Part shown: positions 25,231 through 36,539 of the stretch, piece after piece
Position numbering within the stretch: the first letter of the stretch is position 1
How the letters are laid out: every line of letters starts with the position of its first letter
Assembly (NCBI RefSeq): GCF_030160395.1
Contig: NZ_BSOG01000001.1
Span: forward strand, 896,117 to 960,116
Source: Chitinimonas prasina
Lineage (GTDB): Bacteria; Pseudomonadota; Gammaproteobacteria; Burkholderiales; Chitinimonadaceae
Direction of reading: 5' to 3'
Length of the DNA: 64,000 nucleotides
Translations under genes and position numbers: made by a program
The notes under the pieces: generated by a model
What the model was told of the DNA's origin: nothing
Database searches by the model: none
Seen by the model: the letters and a program-made list of their open reading frames with translations, nothing else

Positions 25231-25848
25231 ATGAATCGCCCCAAACCCTTCTCGATGATCCGCGAGTTCCACCTGGCAGACTGGTTCACCCTGTCTAACG
25301 CCTTCTGTGGCGTAGGCTCGCTGTTCGCGGTCATGACCTACCTGCAGACCCACGATGTCCTGCACCTCTACTTCGCCTGCGGTCTAATCCCCTTTGCCCT
25401 GCTGTTCGACGTGCTGGATGGCCGCATCGCCCGTTGGCGCCAGCAAAGCTCGGCCATGGGCCGCGAACTGGATTCGCTGGCCGATGTGATCTCCTTTGGC
25501 GTGGCGCCAGCCGTCATCGCCTATGGCTGCGGCATGCAAGGCTTGTTCGATCGCATCGTGCTGCTGTTCTTTGTCGCCTGCGGCGTCTCGCGCCTGGCCC
25601 GCTACAACGTCACCGCAGAAAAACTGTCGGATGGTGGCGACAAGGTCAAATACTTCGAAGGCACTCCCATCCCCACCTCGCTATTGCTGGTGGGCGTGCT
25701 GGCCGTCGCTGTTTGGCAAGGCGCCCTGGGCACGGAGCTGTGGTTCGGTGTCTACCATATCGGCGGTTTCCGCTTCCATCCGCTGGTACTGATGTTTGCT
25801 ATTTCCGGCTCACTGATGATCAGCCGCATCCGCATACCCAAGCTCTGA
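25231..25848 (+). CDS. pssA: CDP-diacylglycerol-serine O-phosphatidyltransferase-like
   Basis: This 205-residue integral membrane enzyme belongs to the CDP-alcohol phosphatidyltransferase superfamily. The catalytic motif DxxDGxxAR(x8)GxxxDxxxD is complete in DVLDGRIARWRQQSSAMGRELDSLAD. The N-terminal FTLSNAFCGVGSLFAV and SRLARYNVT match the PssA (phosphatidylserine synthase type II) subfamily, which joins CDP-diacylglycerol and serine in phosphatidylethanolamine synthesis. Five or six membrane helices are visible. I take the ATG beginning MNRPKPFSMIREFHLADW; an in-frame ATG 30 bases upstream is possible. The closely related phosphatidylglycerophosphate and phosphatidylcholine enzymes cannot be fully excluded. 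Confidence 0.85.
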   Translation: MNRPKPFSMIREFHLADWFTLSNAFCGVGSLFAVMTYLQTHDVLHLYFACGLIPFALLFDVLDGRIARWRQQSSAMGRELDSLADVISFGVAPAVIAYGCGMQGLFDRIVLLFFVACGVSRLARYNVTAEKLSDGGDKVKYFEGTPIPTSLLLVGVLAVAVWQGALGTELWFGVYHIGGFRFHPLVLMFAISGSLMISRIRIPKL

Positions 25849-25881
25849 TCGGTTCCTCGCCGCCACCCCGACAGCCCCGAC

Positions 25882-25910
25882 AGCCCCGCCACAAGCGGGG
25901 CTTTGTTGTT
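25882..25910 (+). terminator. Intrinsic terminator after pssA-like gene
   Basis: An 8-bp stem (AGCCCCGC / GCGGGGCT) with a CACAA loop is followed by TTGTTGTT. It lies 34 bp after the stop. Confidence 0.85.
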
Positions 25911-25963
25911 ATTTCTCTACCTGTTTATCCTGTAAAAACCGCCATTAAAATGTAGCTTACTTA

Positions 25964-25999
25964 CCAAAGCGTTTTGGGTTATCATCCAAACCGCTTTGG
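25964..25999. promoter_or_regulatory. Two tandem LacI-type operator palindromes
   Basis: CCAAAGCGTTTTGG (25964-25977) and CCAAACCGCTTTGG (25986-25999) are near-perfect 14-bp palindromes with a central CG, each with one mismatched pair. They resemble operators of the LacI/GalR/PurR group. Their centres are 22 bp apart, about two helical turns. They lie about 210 bp upstream of the LacI-family gene and probably mediate autoregulation; the rest of 25849-26211 shows no gene. Confidence 0.65.
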
Positions 26000-26211
26000 G
26001 TGTTTTACCACCGGCGTGGGAATCCCCATGGCAATACCCCAACAGGGTATGTCCGACACTTTTTTTGAAGTAGCCCCCAGGGCTGCTTTGCTGTTCACTC
26101 CTCTCTGGCGCGGTTAGTTGGCTGCTTAAACCACAGCTTGCTACGCGCCTGCTTTTTTTGTGGCAACCGTTTGTGCAGCCCAGCGCGCCGCCGTGATAAC
26201 GTTGCACCGCC

Positions 26212-27228
26212 ATGGATCTCAAAGCCCTCGCCGCCCATCTCAACCTTTCCGCCACTACCGTCAGCCGCGCACTCAACGGCTATTCCGACGTCAGCGCCAA
26301 AACGCGGCAACGCGTGGTGGAGGCTGCCCAGGCCCTGGGCTACCAGCCCAATCCGGTCGCGCGCAGCCTGGCCATGGGGCGTGCCAACGCCATCGGCATC
26401 GTCTACCCACTGGAAGCTGACGATGTGGCCGACCCGCGTTTTCTGCAGGTGGTGTCTGGCCTGACCGAAGGCCTGATGGAAGTGAATATGGACCTGCTGC
26501 TGGCCTCGGCCACCCACAAGGGTGAACTCGATACCTACGACAGGCTGGTGCATGGGCGCCGGGTCGATGCCTTTATCGTGGCCCGTACCCTCTGCCAGGA
26601 CGAGCGCATTGATTATCTGCAGCAGGCGGGCGTGCCCTTTCTCGCCTACGGCCGCAGCACCGACTGCCAGGCTTACCCCTGGTTCGATTTCGACAACGAA
26701 GCCGGTAGCGTTCTGGCAGTAGCGCGGCTGGCCGGCTTGGGCCATCGCCATATCGGCTATATCCACGCCTCGCTGCACTACAACTTCGCCCATCAACGCC
26801 ACGCCGGCTTTCTACGCGGCATGGCCGAGGCAGGCCTGCCGGTCGCCGGCCAATGGCTGTTGCAGGCGGGCCTGGCGCGCCGCAGCGGCTATCAGGCCAT
26901 GATGGGCCTGCTGGACCAGGACCAGCGCCCCAGCGCCGTCATCGTGGACAACAACCTGGCGGGGGTGGGCGCCGTCCGCGCCCTGCTGGATCGCGGCATC
27001 GTCATGGGCCGGGATATCTCTGTCATCGTCTACGACGGCATCCCGCCCGATACCCTGCTGACCCAGCACATCACATCGGTGGTGCAGCCCACCCAGCACC
27101 GCACCGGCAAGCACATGGCCACGCTGATGAGCCGCCTGCTGGCGGGCGGCCATCCACTCAGCGAACTGCAGATGCTGTGCCAGCCCGAGCTGCAGGCTGG
27201 CGATTCGGACGGCCCGGCACCGGGCTGA
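26212..27228 (+). CDS. LacI/GalR family transcriptional regulator
   Basis: This 338-residue repressor has an N-terminal LacI helix-turn-helix, MDLKALAAHLNLSATTVSRALNGYSDVSAKTRQRVVEAAQALGYQPNPVARSL, including the hinge helix that contacts the minor groove. A periplasmic-binding-like effector domain follows (IGIVYPLEADDVADPRFLQVVSGLTEGL, DAFIVART, GHRHIGYI, GVGAVRALLDRGI). It would bind a sugar-like ligand and dimerise on palindromic DNA; two matching palindromes lie about 210 bp upstream. No sugar transporter or catabolic operon is adjacent, so the regulon lies elsewhere. The gene is convergent with metH, 52 bp apart. The ATG starts exactly at the conserved first helix. Confidence 0.95.
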   Translation: MDLKALAAHLNLSATTVSRALNGYSDVSAKTRQRVVEAAQALGYQPNPVARSLAMGRANAIGIVYPLEADDVADPRFLQVVSGLTEGLMEVNMDLLLASATHKGELDTYDRLVHGRRVDAFIVARTLCQDERIDYLQQAGVPFLAYGRSTDCQAYPWFDFDNEAGSVLAVARLAGLGHRHIGYIHASLHYNFAHQRHAGFLRGMAEAGLPVAGQWLLQAGLARRSGYQAMMGLLDQDQRPSAVIVDNNLAGVGAVRALLDRGIVMGRDISVIVYDGIPPDTLLTQHITSVVQPTQHRTGKHMATLMSRLLAGGHPLSELQMLCQPELQAGDSDGPAPG

Positions 27229-27280
27229 GCCAGCTCAGCCACCATCCATATCAAGCCATAGATGAGCTGCGCGGCGCCGC

Positions 27281-30985
<3,705 letters not shown>

Positions 30986-31094
30986 GGAAGCGTTTGATAT
31001 TGCGAGGGAAAGGCGCAAATTCTAACACGCCGGGCGTGCCCCTCCGGCGGCCAAAGGGTACTAAGCATATGAATGCAATTCATGCAGACGTCCC

Positions 31095-31130
31095 CCAAAA
31101 AGCAAAAGGCGCATACCCTCATGCGCCTTT
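31095..31130 (-). terminator. Intrinsic terminator of the ntrBC operon
   Basis: Read on the minus strand, AAAGGCGCAT and ATGCGCCTTT form a perfect 10-bp stem with a 6-base loop, followed by TTGCTTTTTGGGG. It lies 30 bp beyond the ntrC stop and upstream of metH. Confidence 0.88.
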
Positions 31131-31159
31131 GTTCATGCTTTGTTATCCGCACCTCGTGG

Positions 31160-32563
31160 TCACTCACCGCCGATTTCGCGCTCCAGCCCCAGTTCCTGGA
31201 TTTTGCGGGTCAGGGTATTGCGCCCCAGCCCCAGCCTTTCGGCCGCCTCGATACGCTTGCCGCCGGTGGCCGCCAGCGCCCGCAGTATCAGGGTGCGCTC
31301 GAATAGCTGGGTCAGGTCGTCGATAAACCCCCGCTCGCCGGCCCGCAGCCGACGGTCTGCCTCGGCGGCCAGTTGCGTCACCCAATCACCCACCCCGCCG
31401 CCACTTGCCCCCTCGCCCTTGAGTTCAGGCGGCAGGTCGTTCACTCCTACCGCCTGGCCGGGGGCCATCACGGTAATCCAGTGGCAGAGGTTCTCCAGTT
31501 GCCGCACATTGCCGGGGAAATCAAACCCGGCCAGCAGGCGCATGGCATCCTCAGTCAGGCGCTTGACCTCAACCCCCAGCTCGCGGGCCGATTTGGCCAG
31601 GAAATGCCGGGCCAGCAGCGGTATGTCCTCGCGCCGCTCGCGCAAGGCTGGCAGGCGCAGCCGTATCACATTGAGGCGATGGAACAGATCCTCGCGGAAC
31701 AGATTGGCCTTGACCCGCTCTTCCAGGGCCTGGTGGGTCGCGGCGATCACCCGCACATTGGCCTTGATGGGCGCATGCCCGCCCACGCGGTAGAAATAGC
31801 CGTCCGACAGCACCCGTAGCAAGCGGGTCTGCAGCTCGGGCGGCATATCGCCGATTTCATCGAGGAACAGCGTGCCACCCTCGGCCTGCTCGAACCGGCC
31901 GGTGCGCTGGGCCTGGGCACCGGTAAAGGCGCCGCGCTCGTGTCCGAACAACTCGCTTTCCAACAGATCCTTGGGGATGGCCGCCGTATTGATGGCCACA
32001 AAAGTCTTGCTGGCGCGGGGGCTATGGCGATGCAGGGCACGCGCCACTAGTTCCTTGCCGGCGCCCGATTCCCCGGTGATCAGCACGGTCGCGGCCGACT
32101 GGCTCAAGCGGCCGATGGCGCGGAACACCTCCTGCATGGCCGGCGCCTGCCCCAGTATCTCCGGGGTTTCCTCCAGCGGGGCATCGACCACCTCCTGCTT
32201 CAGGCTTTCATCCATGGCCCGGCGTATCAGCTCTACCGCGTGGTCCACATCAAACGGCTTGGGCAGGTATTCAAACGCCCCTCCCTGGAACGCCGCCACC
32301 GCGCTTTCCAGGTCGGAATGGGCCGTCATGATGATGACGGGCAGCCGAGGAAAGCGCTCCTTCAGCTGGGCCAGTAAATCCAGCCCCGATTCACCAGGCA
32401 TGCGGATATCGCTGACCACCACCGAGGGGGTTTCGCGCCGCAGGGCATCGACTGCTTCGCTGGCCGAGGCATAGCTGTGAAAGGCAATGCCCTCGCGGCC
32501 CAGTGCCTTCTCGAACACCCAGCGGATGGAACGGTCGTCATCAATGATCCAGACAGGTTTCAT
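31160..32563 (-). CDS. ntrC: Nitrogen regulation response regulator NtrC (NR(I))
   Basis: This 467-residue sigma-54 activator has a receiver domain (residues 1-120, phospho-acceptor Asp52 in VVVSDIRMPGESG, Lys in LPKPFD), an AAA+ domain with GESGAGKELVA Walker A, the sigma-54 contacting loop ERGAFTGA, and Walker B GGTLFLDEIGD. A Fis-type helix-turn-helix closes the protein (ALAATGGKRIEAAERLGLGRNTLTRKIQELGL). Under nitrogen limitation it is phosphorylated by NtrB and activates sigma-54 promoters such as glnA. It lies 15 bp after ntrB in one operon, which ends in an intrinsic terminator. A canonical NtrC site and sigma-54 promoter precede ntrB, so the operon appears autoregulated. Confidence 0.97.
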   Translation of the reverse strand: MKPVWIIDDDRSIRWVFEKALGREGIAFHSYASASEAVDALRRETPSVVVSDIRMPGESGLDLLAQLKERFPRLPVIIMTAHSDLESAVAAFQGGAFEYLPKPFDVDHAVELIRRAMDESLKQEVVDAPLEETPEILGQAPAMQEVFRAIGRLSQSAATVLITGESGAGKELVARALHRHSPRASKTFVAINTAAIPKDLLESELFGHERGAFTGAQAQRTGRFEQAEGGTLFLDEIGDMPPELQTRLLRVLSDGYFYRVGGHAPIKANVRVIAATHQALEERVKANLFREDLFHRLNVIRLRLPALRERREDIPLLARHFLAKSARELGVEVKRLTEDAMRLLAGFDFPGNVRQLENLCHWITVMAPGQAVGVNDLPPELKGEGASGGGVGDWVTQLAAEADRRLRAGERGFIDDLTQLFERTLILRALAATGGKRIEAAERLGLGRNTLTRKIQELGLEREIGGE

Positions 32564-32578
32564 GTAGCGGTCATCTTG

Positions 32579-33643
32579 TTATTTGCTGGCATCCAGCGGG
32601 GTCCAGCCGTTCAACGGCAAGGTCAGCGTAAAGCAGGTGCGGCCCGGCTGCGATTCGAAATCGATGGTGCCGTTATGCTGCTGGATAAAGGTGTGCGCCA
32701 GATGCAGGCCTATGCCGGTGCCACCGGGACGGGCCGATACCAGCGGATAGAAAATCGTCTCGCGTATGTGCTCGGGTATGCCGGGGCCGTTGTCGATGAT
32801 CTCCAGCGTCAATCCCAGGGGAAAGCGCCGCCGGTTCAGTGTCACCTGCCGGGCAATACGGGTCTTCAGTACGATCTGCCCAGCGCCATGCATGGCCTGG
32901 GCCGCATTGCGCACGATATTGAGTACCGCCTGTATCAGTTGCTCCTTGTCGCCATACAGGTCCGGCACGCTGGTATCGTAGTCACGCCGCACAGCCAGGC
33001 CATTGGGATACTCGGCCAGCAACACGCTGCGCACCCGCTCCAATACTTCGTGGATATTCAACTCACCCAGCTGCGGCAAGCGGTGCGGCGTCAACAGCCT
33101 GTCCAGCAGCCCTTGCAGCCGGTCGGCCTCGTCGGTAATCACCTTGGTGTATTCATGCAGGGCCGGGTCGGGCAGCTCCTTGCGCAGCAATTGCGCCGCC
33201 CCCCTTATGCCACCGAGCGGGTTCTTGATCTCATGCGCCAGATTGCGTATCAGCTGCCGATTCGCCTGCTGCTGCGCCGCCAGCCGCTCCTCATTGGCAA
33301 TCCGCCGTTGCTGGTCGGTCTGGCGGAACTCCAGCACCGTATAGGGGGGCGACTCCACCTCACGCACGGTAAACGCCACATGGATGGTATTGGTCAGCCT
33401 GACGGCCAGTGCCACATCATGCTCGGTCACGCTGGCATTCTGCTTCTCGGCCGCATCCAGCGCCGCCAGTATCTCGGCCGGCTCCGAAAAACAGGCCGAC
33501 AGCGGCCGCCCTACCGTCTCGCGCGCCGGCAGCTCAAACAGGGTCTCGGCAGCAGGATTGAGGTAACGCACCGTACGGGCGGTGTCCAGCACCATCACGG
33601 CGGTTTCCAGCAACTCCAGGCCTAGGAAGGCAGGGTGGGACAT
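32579..33643 (-). CDS. ntrB: Nitrogen regulation sensor kinase NtrB (NR(II))
   Basis: This 354-residue cytoplasmic histidine kinase/phosphatase has an N-terminal PAS domain (ELLETAVMVLDTARTVRYLNPAAETLFEL), a HisKA dimerisation helix with the phospho-His in RNLAHEIKNPLGGIRGAAQLL, and an HATPase domain with N-box NIVRNAAQAM, G1 IIDNGPGIP and G2 GGTGIGLHLAH. Lack of membrane helices and the NPLGGIRG context identify NtrB, which senses nitrogen status via PII (GlnB). The ATG lies about 20 bases downstream of the predicted transcription start of the sigma-54 promoter. glnA is not adjacent, unlike in many relatives. Confidence 0.96.
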   Translation of the reverse strand: MSHPAFLGLELLETAVMVLDTARTVRYLNPAAETLFELPARETVGRPLSACFSEPAEILAALDAAEKQNASVTEHDVALAVRLTNTIHVAFTVREVESPPYTVLEFRQTDQQRRIANEERLAAQQQANRQLIRNLAHEIKNPLGGIRGAAQLLRKELPDPALHEYTKVITDEADRLQGLLDRLLTPHRLPQLGELNIHEVLERVRSVLLAEYPNGLAVRRDYDTSVPDLYGDKEQLIQAVLNIVRNAAQAMHGAGQIVLKTRIARQVTLNRRRFPLGLTLEIIDNGPGIPEHIRETIFYPLVSARPGGTGIGLHLAHTFIQQHNGTIDFESQPGRTCFTLTLPLNGWTPLDASK

Positions 33644-33675
33644 GGCGTCATTCAGCTAAGCATTGGTTGGGTCTT

Positions 33676-33691
33676 AGCAATTACCGGGCCA
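33676..33691 (-). promoter_or_regulatory. Sigma-54 (RpoN) promoter of ntrBC
   Basis: On the minus strand TGGCCCG-GTAA-TTGCT matches the -24/-12 consensus TGGCACG-N4-TTGCW at all but one defined position. The predicted start of transcription is near 33665, about 20 bases before the ntrB ATG. Confidence 0.75.
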
Positions 33692-33795
33692 CGCCCTAGG
33701 TCTTTGCAAAGGCCAAACTGAATCAATGGCTTACCTAAATCCTGCTGGCAAACCATCGGCGTGCGCCGCCCAGGCACAAAAAACGGGCAGGTCAT

Positions 33796-33812
33796 CGCAC
33801 CATTTTAGTGCA
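33796..33812. promoter_or_regulatory. NtrC-binding site (enhancer) upstream of ntrBC
   Basis: TGCACT-AAAAT-GGTGCG on the minus strand matches the NtrC operator TGCACC-N5-GGTGCA at 10 of 12 positions. It sits about 105 bp upstream of the sigma-54 promoter, a typical enhancer distance. Confidence 0.72.
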
Positions 33813-33885
33813 CAAACGGGCGGGCTATAGTGAACCGCCCCAATTCGGGGCAGAGATCATCGCTGGCGTCCGGATGTCGCCCATG

Positions 33886-33907
33886 AAAAAGCGGCCCGCA
33901 GGCCGCT
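33886..33907 (-). terminator. Intrinsic terminator after the DUF4124 gene
   Basis: On the minus strand AGCGGCC and GGCCGCT form a 7-bp stem with a 4-base loop, followed by TTTTC. It lies 2 bp after the DUF4124 stop and separates it from the ntrBC promoter. Confidence 0.8.
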
Positions 33908-33909
33908 GT

Positions 33910-34341
33910 TCACTTCACCCTGGCTATTTCCTTATGCAGGGTTTCGATGTTTTTCTCGTGCATCAGCACATTGTCGCGCTGCTTGGTATCGGCAGGGGCG
34001 GCGGCCGCCTTCTGCTTGGCCTGTGCCAGCAGGCGCTGCTCGTTGCCCAGTTCGTCCTGCAGTATCTGCAGCTTGGTCTGGTCGCGGCTATGCTGGGTGG
34101 CTGCATCCACGCGGGGGAAGCTGGCCGGGGTAGGCTGGCGGGCATTGCTGCCGCCGCTGGACTTGCCGCCGCCACTGCTACGCGGTGCCGGCACACTCAG
34201 CGGTATGGGGCCCAGATCCAGCTTCTTGGCGCCCTTGATGGGCACGTTCGAATAGGTGATGCGGCCCTCGGCATCGACATGTTTGTAGATATCGGCCATG
34301 GCCGGCATGGCCAGTAGTGCCAGAATCAGATAGCGCTTCAT
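33910..34341 (-). CDS. Secreted DUF4124 protein
   Basis: This 143-residue protein has a short signal peptide (MKRYLILALLAMPAMA) and then the DUF4124 core DIYKHVDAEGRITYSNVPIKGAKKLDL, a small beta domain of unknown function found in periplasmic proteins. A Ser/Gly-rich linker follows (RSSGGGKSSGGSN), then a charged coiled-coil-like tail (QTKLQILQDELGNEQRLLAQAKQKAAAAPADTKQRD). In many betaproteobacteria such a gene sits beside ntrBC, as here. Its start overlaps the stop of the YciI gene by 4 bases (ATGA), so the two are co-translated. An intrinsic terminator follows immediately. Confidence 0.9.
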   Translation of the reverse strand: MKRYLILALLAMPAMADIYKHVDAEGRITYSNVPIKGAKKLDLGPIPLSVPAPRSSGGGKSSGGSNARQPTPASFPRVDAATQHSRDQTKLQILQDELGNEQRLLAQAKQKAAAAPADTKQRDNVLMHEKNIETLHKEIARVK

Positions 34342-34658
34342 GCCCCTGCCTCCACGTTCTCGGCGCTGATCAGCGCCACCCGGTAAGGGTAGACCTCGGC
34401 CTGTACCACGCCTGCCGCCACAGCGGGGTCGTGGCGGGCAAAGTCCGCTGCCTCGATCGCATCAGCTGCGTTATAGATCGCGATACCGAAACCGCGTTCA
34501 TCCGCCTCCAGAGTACGGCCAGCCAGTATCAGCCGGCCTTCGGCCTGGGCCGACTGCAGATAGGCAAAGTGCGCGGACATGGCAGCACTCTCGGCCTCGG
34601 TGAGGCCGGTGCGCAGCATGTCGGTACGTGTAGGGCGTATTAGGTAGAGAAACTGCAT
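34338..34658 (-). CDS. YciI family protein
   Basis: This 106-residue protein has the YciI ferredoxin-like fold: MQFLYLIRPTRTDML at the start, then a helix (EAESAAMSAHFAYLQSAQAEGRLILAGRTL) containing the conserved His of the family's His-Asp pair, and GFGIAIYNAADAIEAADFARHDPAVAAGVVQAEVYPY with its HDP motif. YciI proteins form dimeric barrels; some have hydrolase or dehydrochlorinase activity, but the reaction here is unknown. The stop overlaps the DUF4124 start by 4 bases. Confidence 0.92.
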   Translation of the reverse strand: MQFLYLIRPTRTDMLRTGLTEAESAAMSAHFAYLQSAQAEGRLILAGRTLEADERGFGIAIYNAADAIEAADFARHDPAVAAGVVQAEVYPYRVALISAENVEAGA

Positions 34659-34713
34659 GACATTGGCGTAGCAAGAATATTCGCGATCATAGCATGGGCT
34701 ATGACAGTCAAGC

Positions 34714-35484
34714 TCAAGCCAGGTTCGCCAACTTTACCAAGGCGCGTCCTGCCATGGTCATGCCAAAGCTGGCCGTCACCGCCACGGCCGAGCCATAACC
34801 CGCACAGCTAAGCCCGCCGGAGACCGGTTCGCATGCCTCGGCCTTGGGGCGGATGATGGGCTCGGTGGAGTACACCGCCTCCACCCCGAACTTCTTGCCC
34901 TCGCGTGGGTAGCCATGGTTGCGGCGCAGTTCGGCACGCACCTTGGACAGCAAGGCATCGCCGCTGGTCTGGGCGATATCGGCAATGGCCACCCGGCTGG
35001 CGTCCAGGCGCCCGCCGGCACCGCCCGACACCACCAACGGTATCTTGTGGCGCTTGCAATGCACGACCAATGCCACCTTGACACGCAACTGGTCCATGCA
35101 ATCGACCACGTAGTCAAACCGCCCCGGCGCAATCAGGCTGGCCAGGTTGTCGGCCGTCAGAAAGTCATCCACCACGGCCACCTGGGCACGCGGGTTGATC
35201 TCGGCAATGCGCTCGCGCATGGCCTCGACCTTGGCTTGCCCCAGGGTGCTGCTGAGTGCATGCAGCTGGCGGTTCACATTGGAAGGCGCGATATGGTCCA
35301 GGTCGATCAGGGTCAGGCGCCCTATCGCACTGCGCGCCAGCGCCTCGGCGGCCCAGGAGCCCACCCCACCGATGCCGATGACGCAAACATGCGCCGCCTC
35401 GAAACGCGCCAGGCCCGCTGCGCCATACAGCCGGGCAATGCCGCCGAAACGGCGTTGGTATTCCAGATCATCAGAGCTTTCCAT
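34714..35484 (-). CDS. tcdA: tRNA threonylcarbamoyladenosine dehydratase
   Basis: This 256-residue E1/ThiF-like enzyme (also called CsdL) cyclises the t6A37 base of tRNA to ct6A using ATP. The nucleotide-binding loop is VCVIGIGGVGSWAAEALARSAIG, followed by LTLIDLDHIAPSNVNRQLHAL and the adenylation region FDYVVDCMDQLRVKVALVVHCKR. The end of the chain, CAGYGSAVAVTASFGMTMAGRALVKLA, matches the family C-terminus. There is no Cys-rich zinc insertion, which separates it from MoeB/ThiF. The length is typical (about 260). It is divergent from the pseudouridine synthase gene and has no csdAE partner in the window. Confidence 0.95.
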   Translation of the reverse strand: MESSDDLEYQRRFGGIARLYGAAGLARFEAAHVCVIGIGGVGSWAAEALARSAIGRLTLIDLDHIAPSNVNRQLHALSSTLGQAKVEAMRERIAEINPRAQVAVVDDFLTADNLASLIAPGRFDYVVDCMDQLRVKVALVVHCKRHKIPLVVSGGAGGRLDASRVAIADIAQTSGDALLSKVRAELRRNHGYPREGKKFGVEAVYSTEPIIRPKAEACEPVSGGLSCAGYGSAVAVTASFGMTMAGRALVKLANLA

Positions 35485-35650
35485 GGCGGCATTTTACCCT
35501 GTGATGGCGGGAATATCGTGCCGGCATCCAAGCTGTAGCCGCCGCAAGCCGCCGGGCCACGTTGCCGCTGGCGGCGACATATTCGCCGGCTTCCTTGGGT
35601 AGTCACCGCAGCAGGGGTTAAAATAGGGTTTTAGTGCAGGGAACACCATC

Positions 35651-36394
35651 ATGACCGACGCGCAGGAAACCCTACGCCTATCCAAACGCATGGCCGAACT
35701 GGGCTTATGCTCGCGGCGCGAAGCGGACGATTACATCGAACGCGGCTGGGTCAAGGTCGATGGCATCGTAGTCGATGTGCTCGGCAGCCGGGTGCTGCCC
35801 ACCCAGCGCATCGAGCTGGACAAGCGCGCCGCCCTGGCACAGACCCAGCGCGTCACCATACTGCTGAACAAGCCGATAGGCTTTGTCTCGGCACAGGCCG
35901 AACAAGGCTACAAGCCTGCCTCGCTGCTGATCACCCCGGAGAACCGCTATGTGGGCGACCGCTCCGGCATTGAGTTCTCGCGCCGCCACCTCAATGGACT
36001 GGCACCGGCAGGCCGCCTCGATATCGACTCCACCGGCATGCTGGTACTGACCCAGGACGGCCGCGTGGCCAAGGCCCTGATAGGCGACGATACCAAGGTT
36101 GAAAAAGAATACCTCGTGCGGGTGGAAGGCCAGCTCGACGAAGCCGGCATGAAGCTGCTCAACCATGGCCTTAGCCTGGATGGTCAGGCATTGCGGCCTG
36201 CCAAGGTCAGCTGGCAGAACGAGCATCAACTGCGCTTTGTACTGCGCGAGGGCAAGAAGCGCCAGATACGCCGCATGTGTGAGCTGGTGGGGCTCAAGGT
36301 CATCGGCCTCAAGCGCATACGCATAGGCCGCATTCCGCTGTCCGATCTGCCCATGGGCCAATGGCGCTACCTGGGGCCATTCGAGAAATTCTGA
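35651..36394 (+). CDS. rluF: 23S rRNA pseudouridine synthase, RluF-like
   Basis: This 247-residue RNA-modifying enzyme has an N-terminal S4 domain ([32 protein letters not shown]) and a RsuA/RluB/E/F-type pseudouridine synthase domain. The catalytic Asp is in [19 protein letters not shown], and later blocks are KEYLVRVEG and [28 protein letters not shown]. The combination with [20 protein letters not shown] and the [16 protein letters not shown] stretch points to RluF (23S rRNA U2604 and tRNA-Tyr U35 in E. coli) rather than RsuA or RluB. It is convergent with plsB across a bidirectional terminator. Confidence 0.88.
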   Translation: MTDAQETLRLSKRMAELGLCSRREADDYIERGWVKVDGIVVDVLGSRVLPTQRIELDKRAALAQTQRVTILLNKPIGFVSAQAEQGYKPASLLITPENRYVGDRSGIEFSRRHLNGLAPAGRLDIDSTGMLVLTQDGRVAKALIGDDTKVEKEYLVRVEGQLDEAGMKLLNHGLSLDGQALRPAKVSWQNEHQLRFVLREGKKRQIRRMCELVGLKVIGLKRIRIGRIPLSDLPMGQWRYLGPFEKF

Positions 36395-36490
36395 GGGGCC
36401 GGTGTGCCCTCGCCATCGATGTAGAGTGAGTACCGGCAAAGGCTTATACCTGCGGTTACGCCTCGGCGCACCCCACTACACTTGAACACC

Positions 36491-36524
36491 AAGCAAAAGA
36501 GACGCCTAGGCGTCTCTTTTGCTT
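36491..36524. terminator. Bidirectional terminator between rluF and plsB
   Basis: A perfect 16-bp inverted repeat (AAGCAAAAGAGACGCC / GGCGTCTCTTTTGCTT, 2-base loop) with A- and T-rich outer arms can terminate transcription from both convergent genes. It lies 97 bp after rluF and 16 bp after the plsB stop. Confidence 0.9.
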
Positions 36525-36539
36525 GATGCGGCCTGTGTA

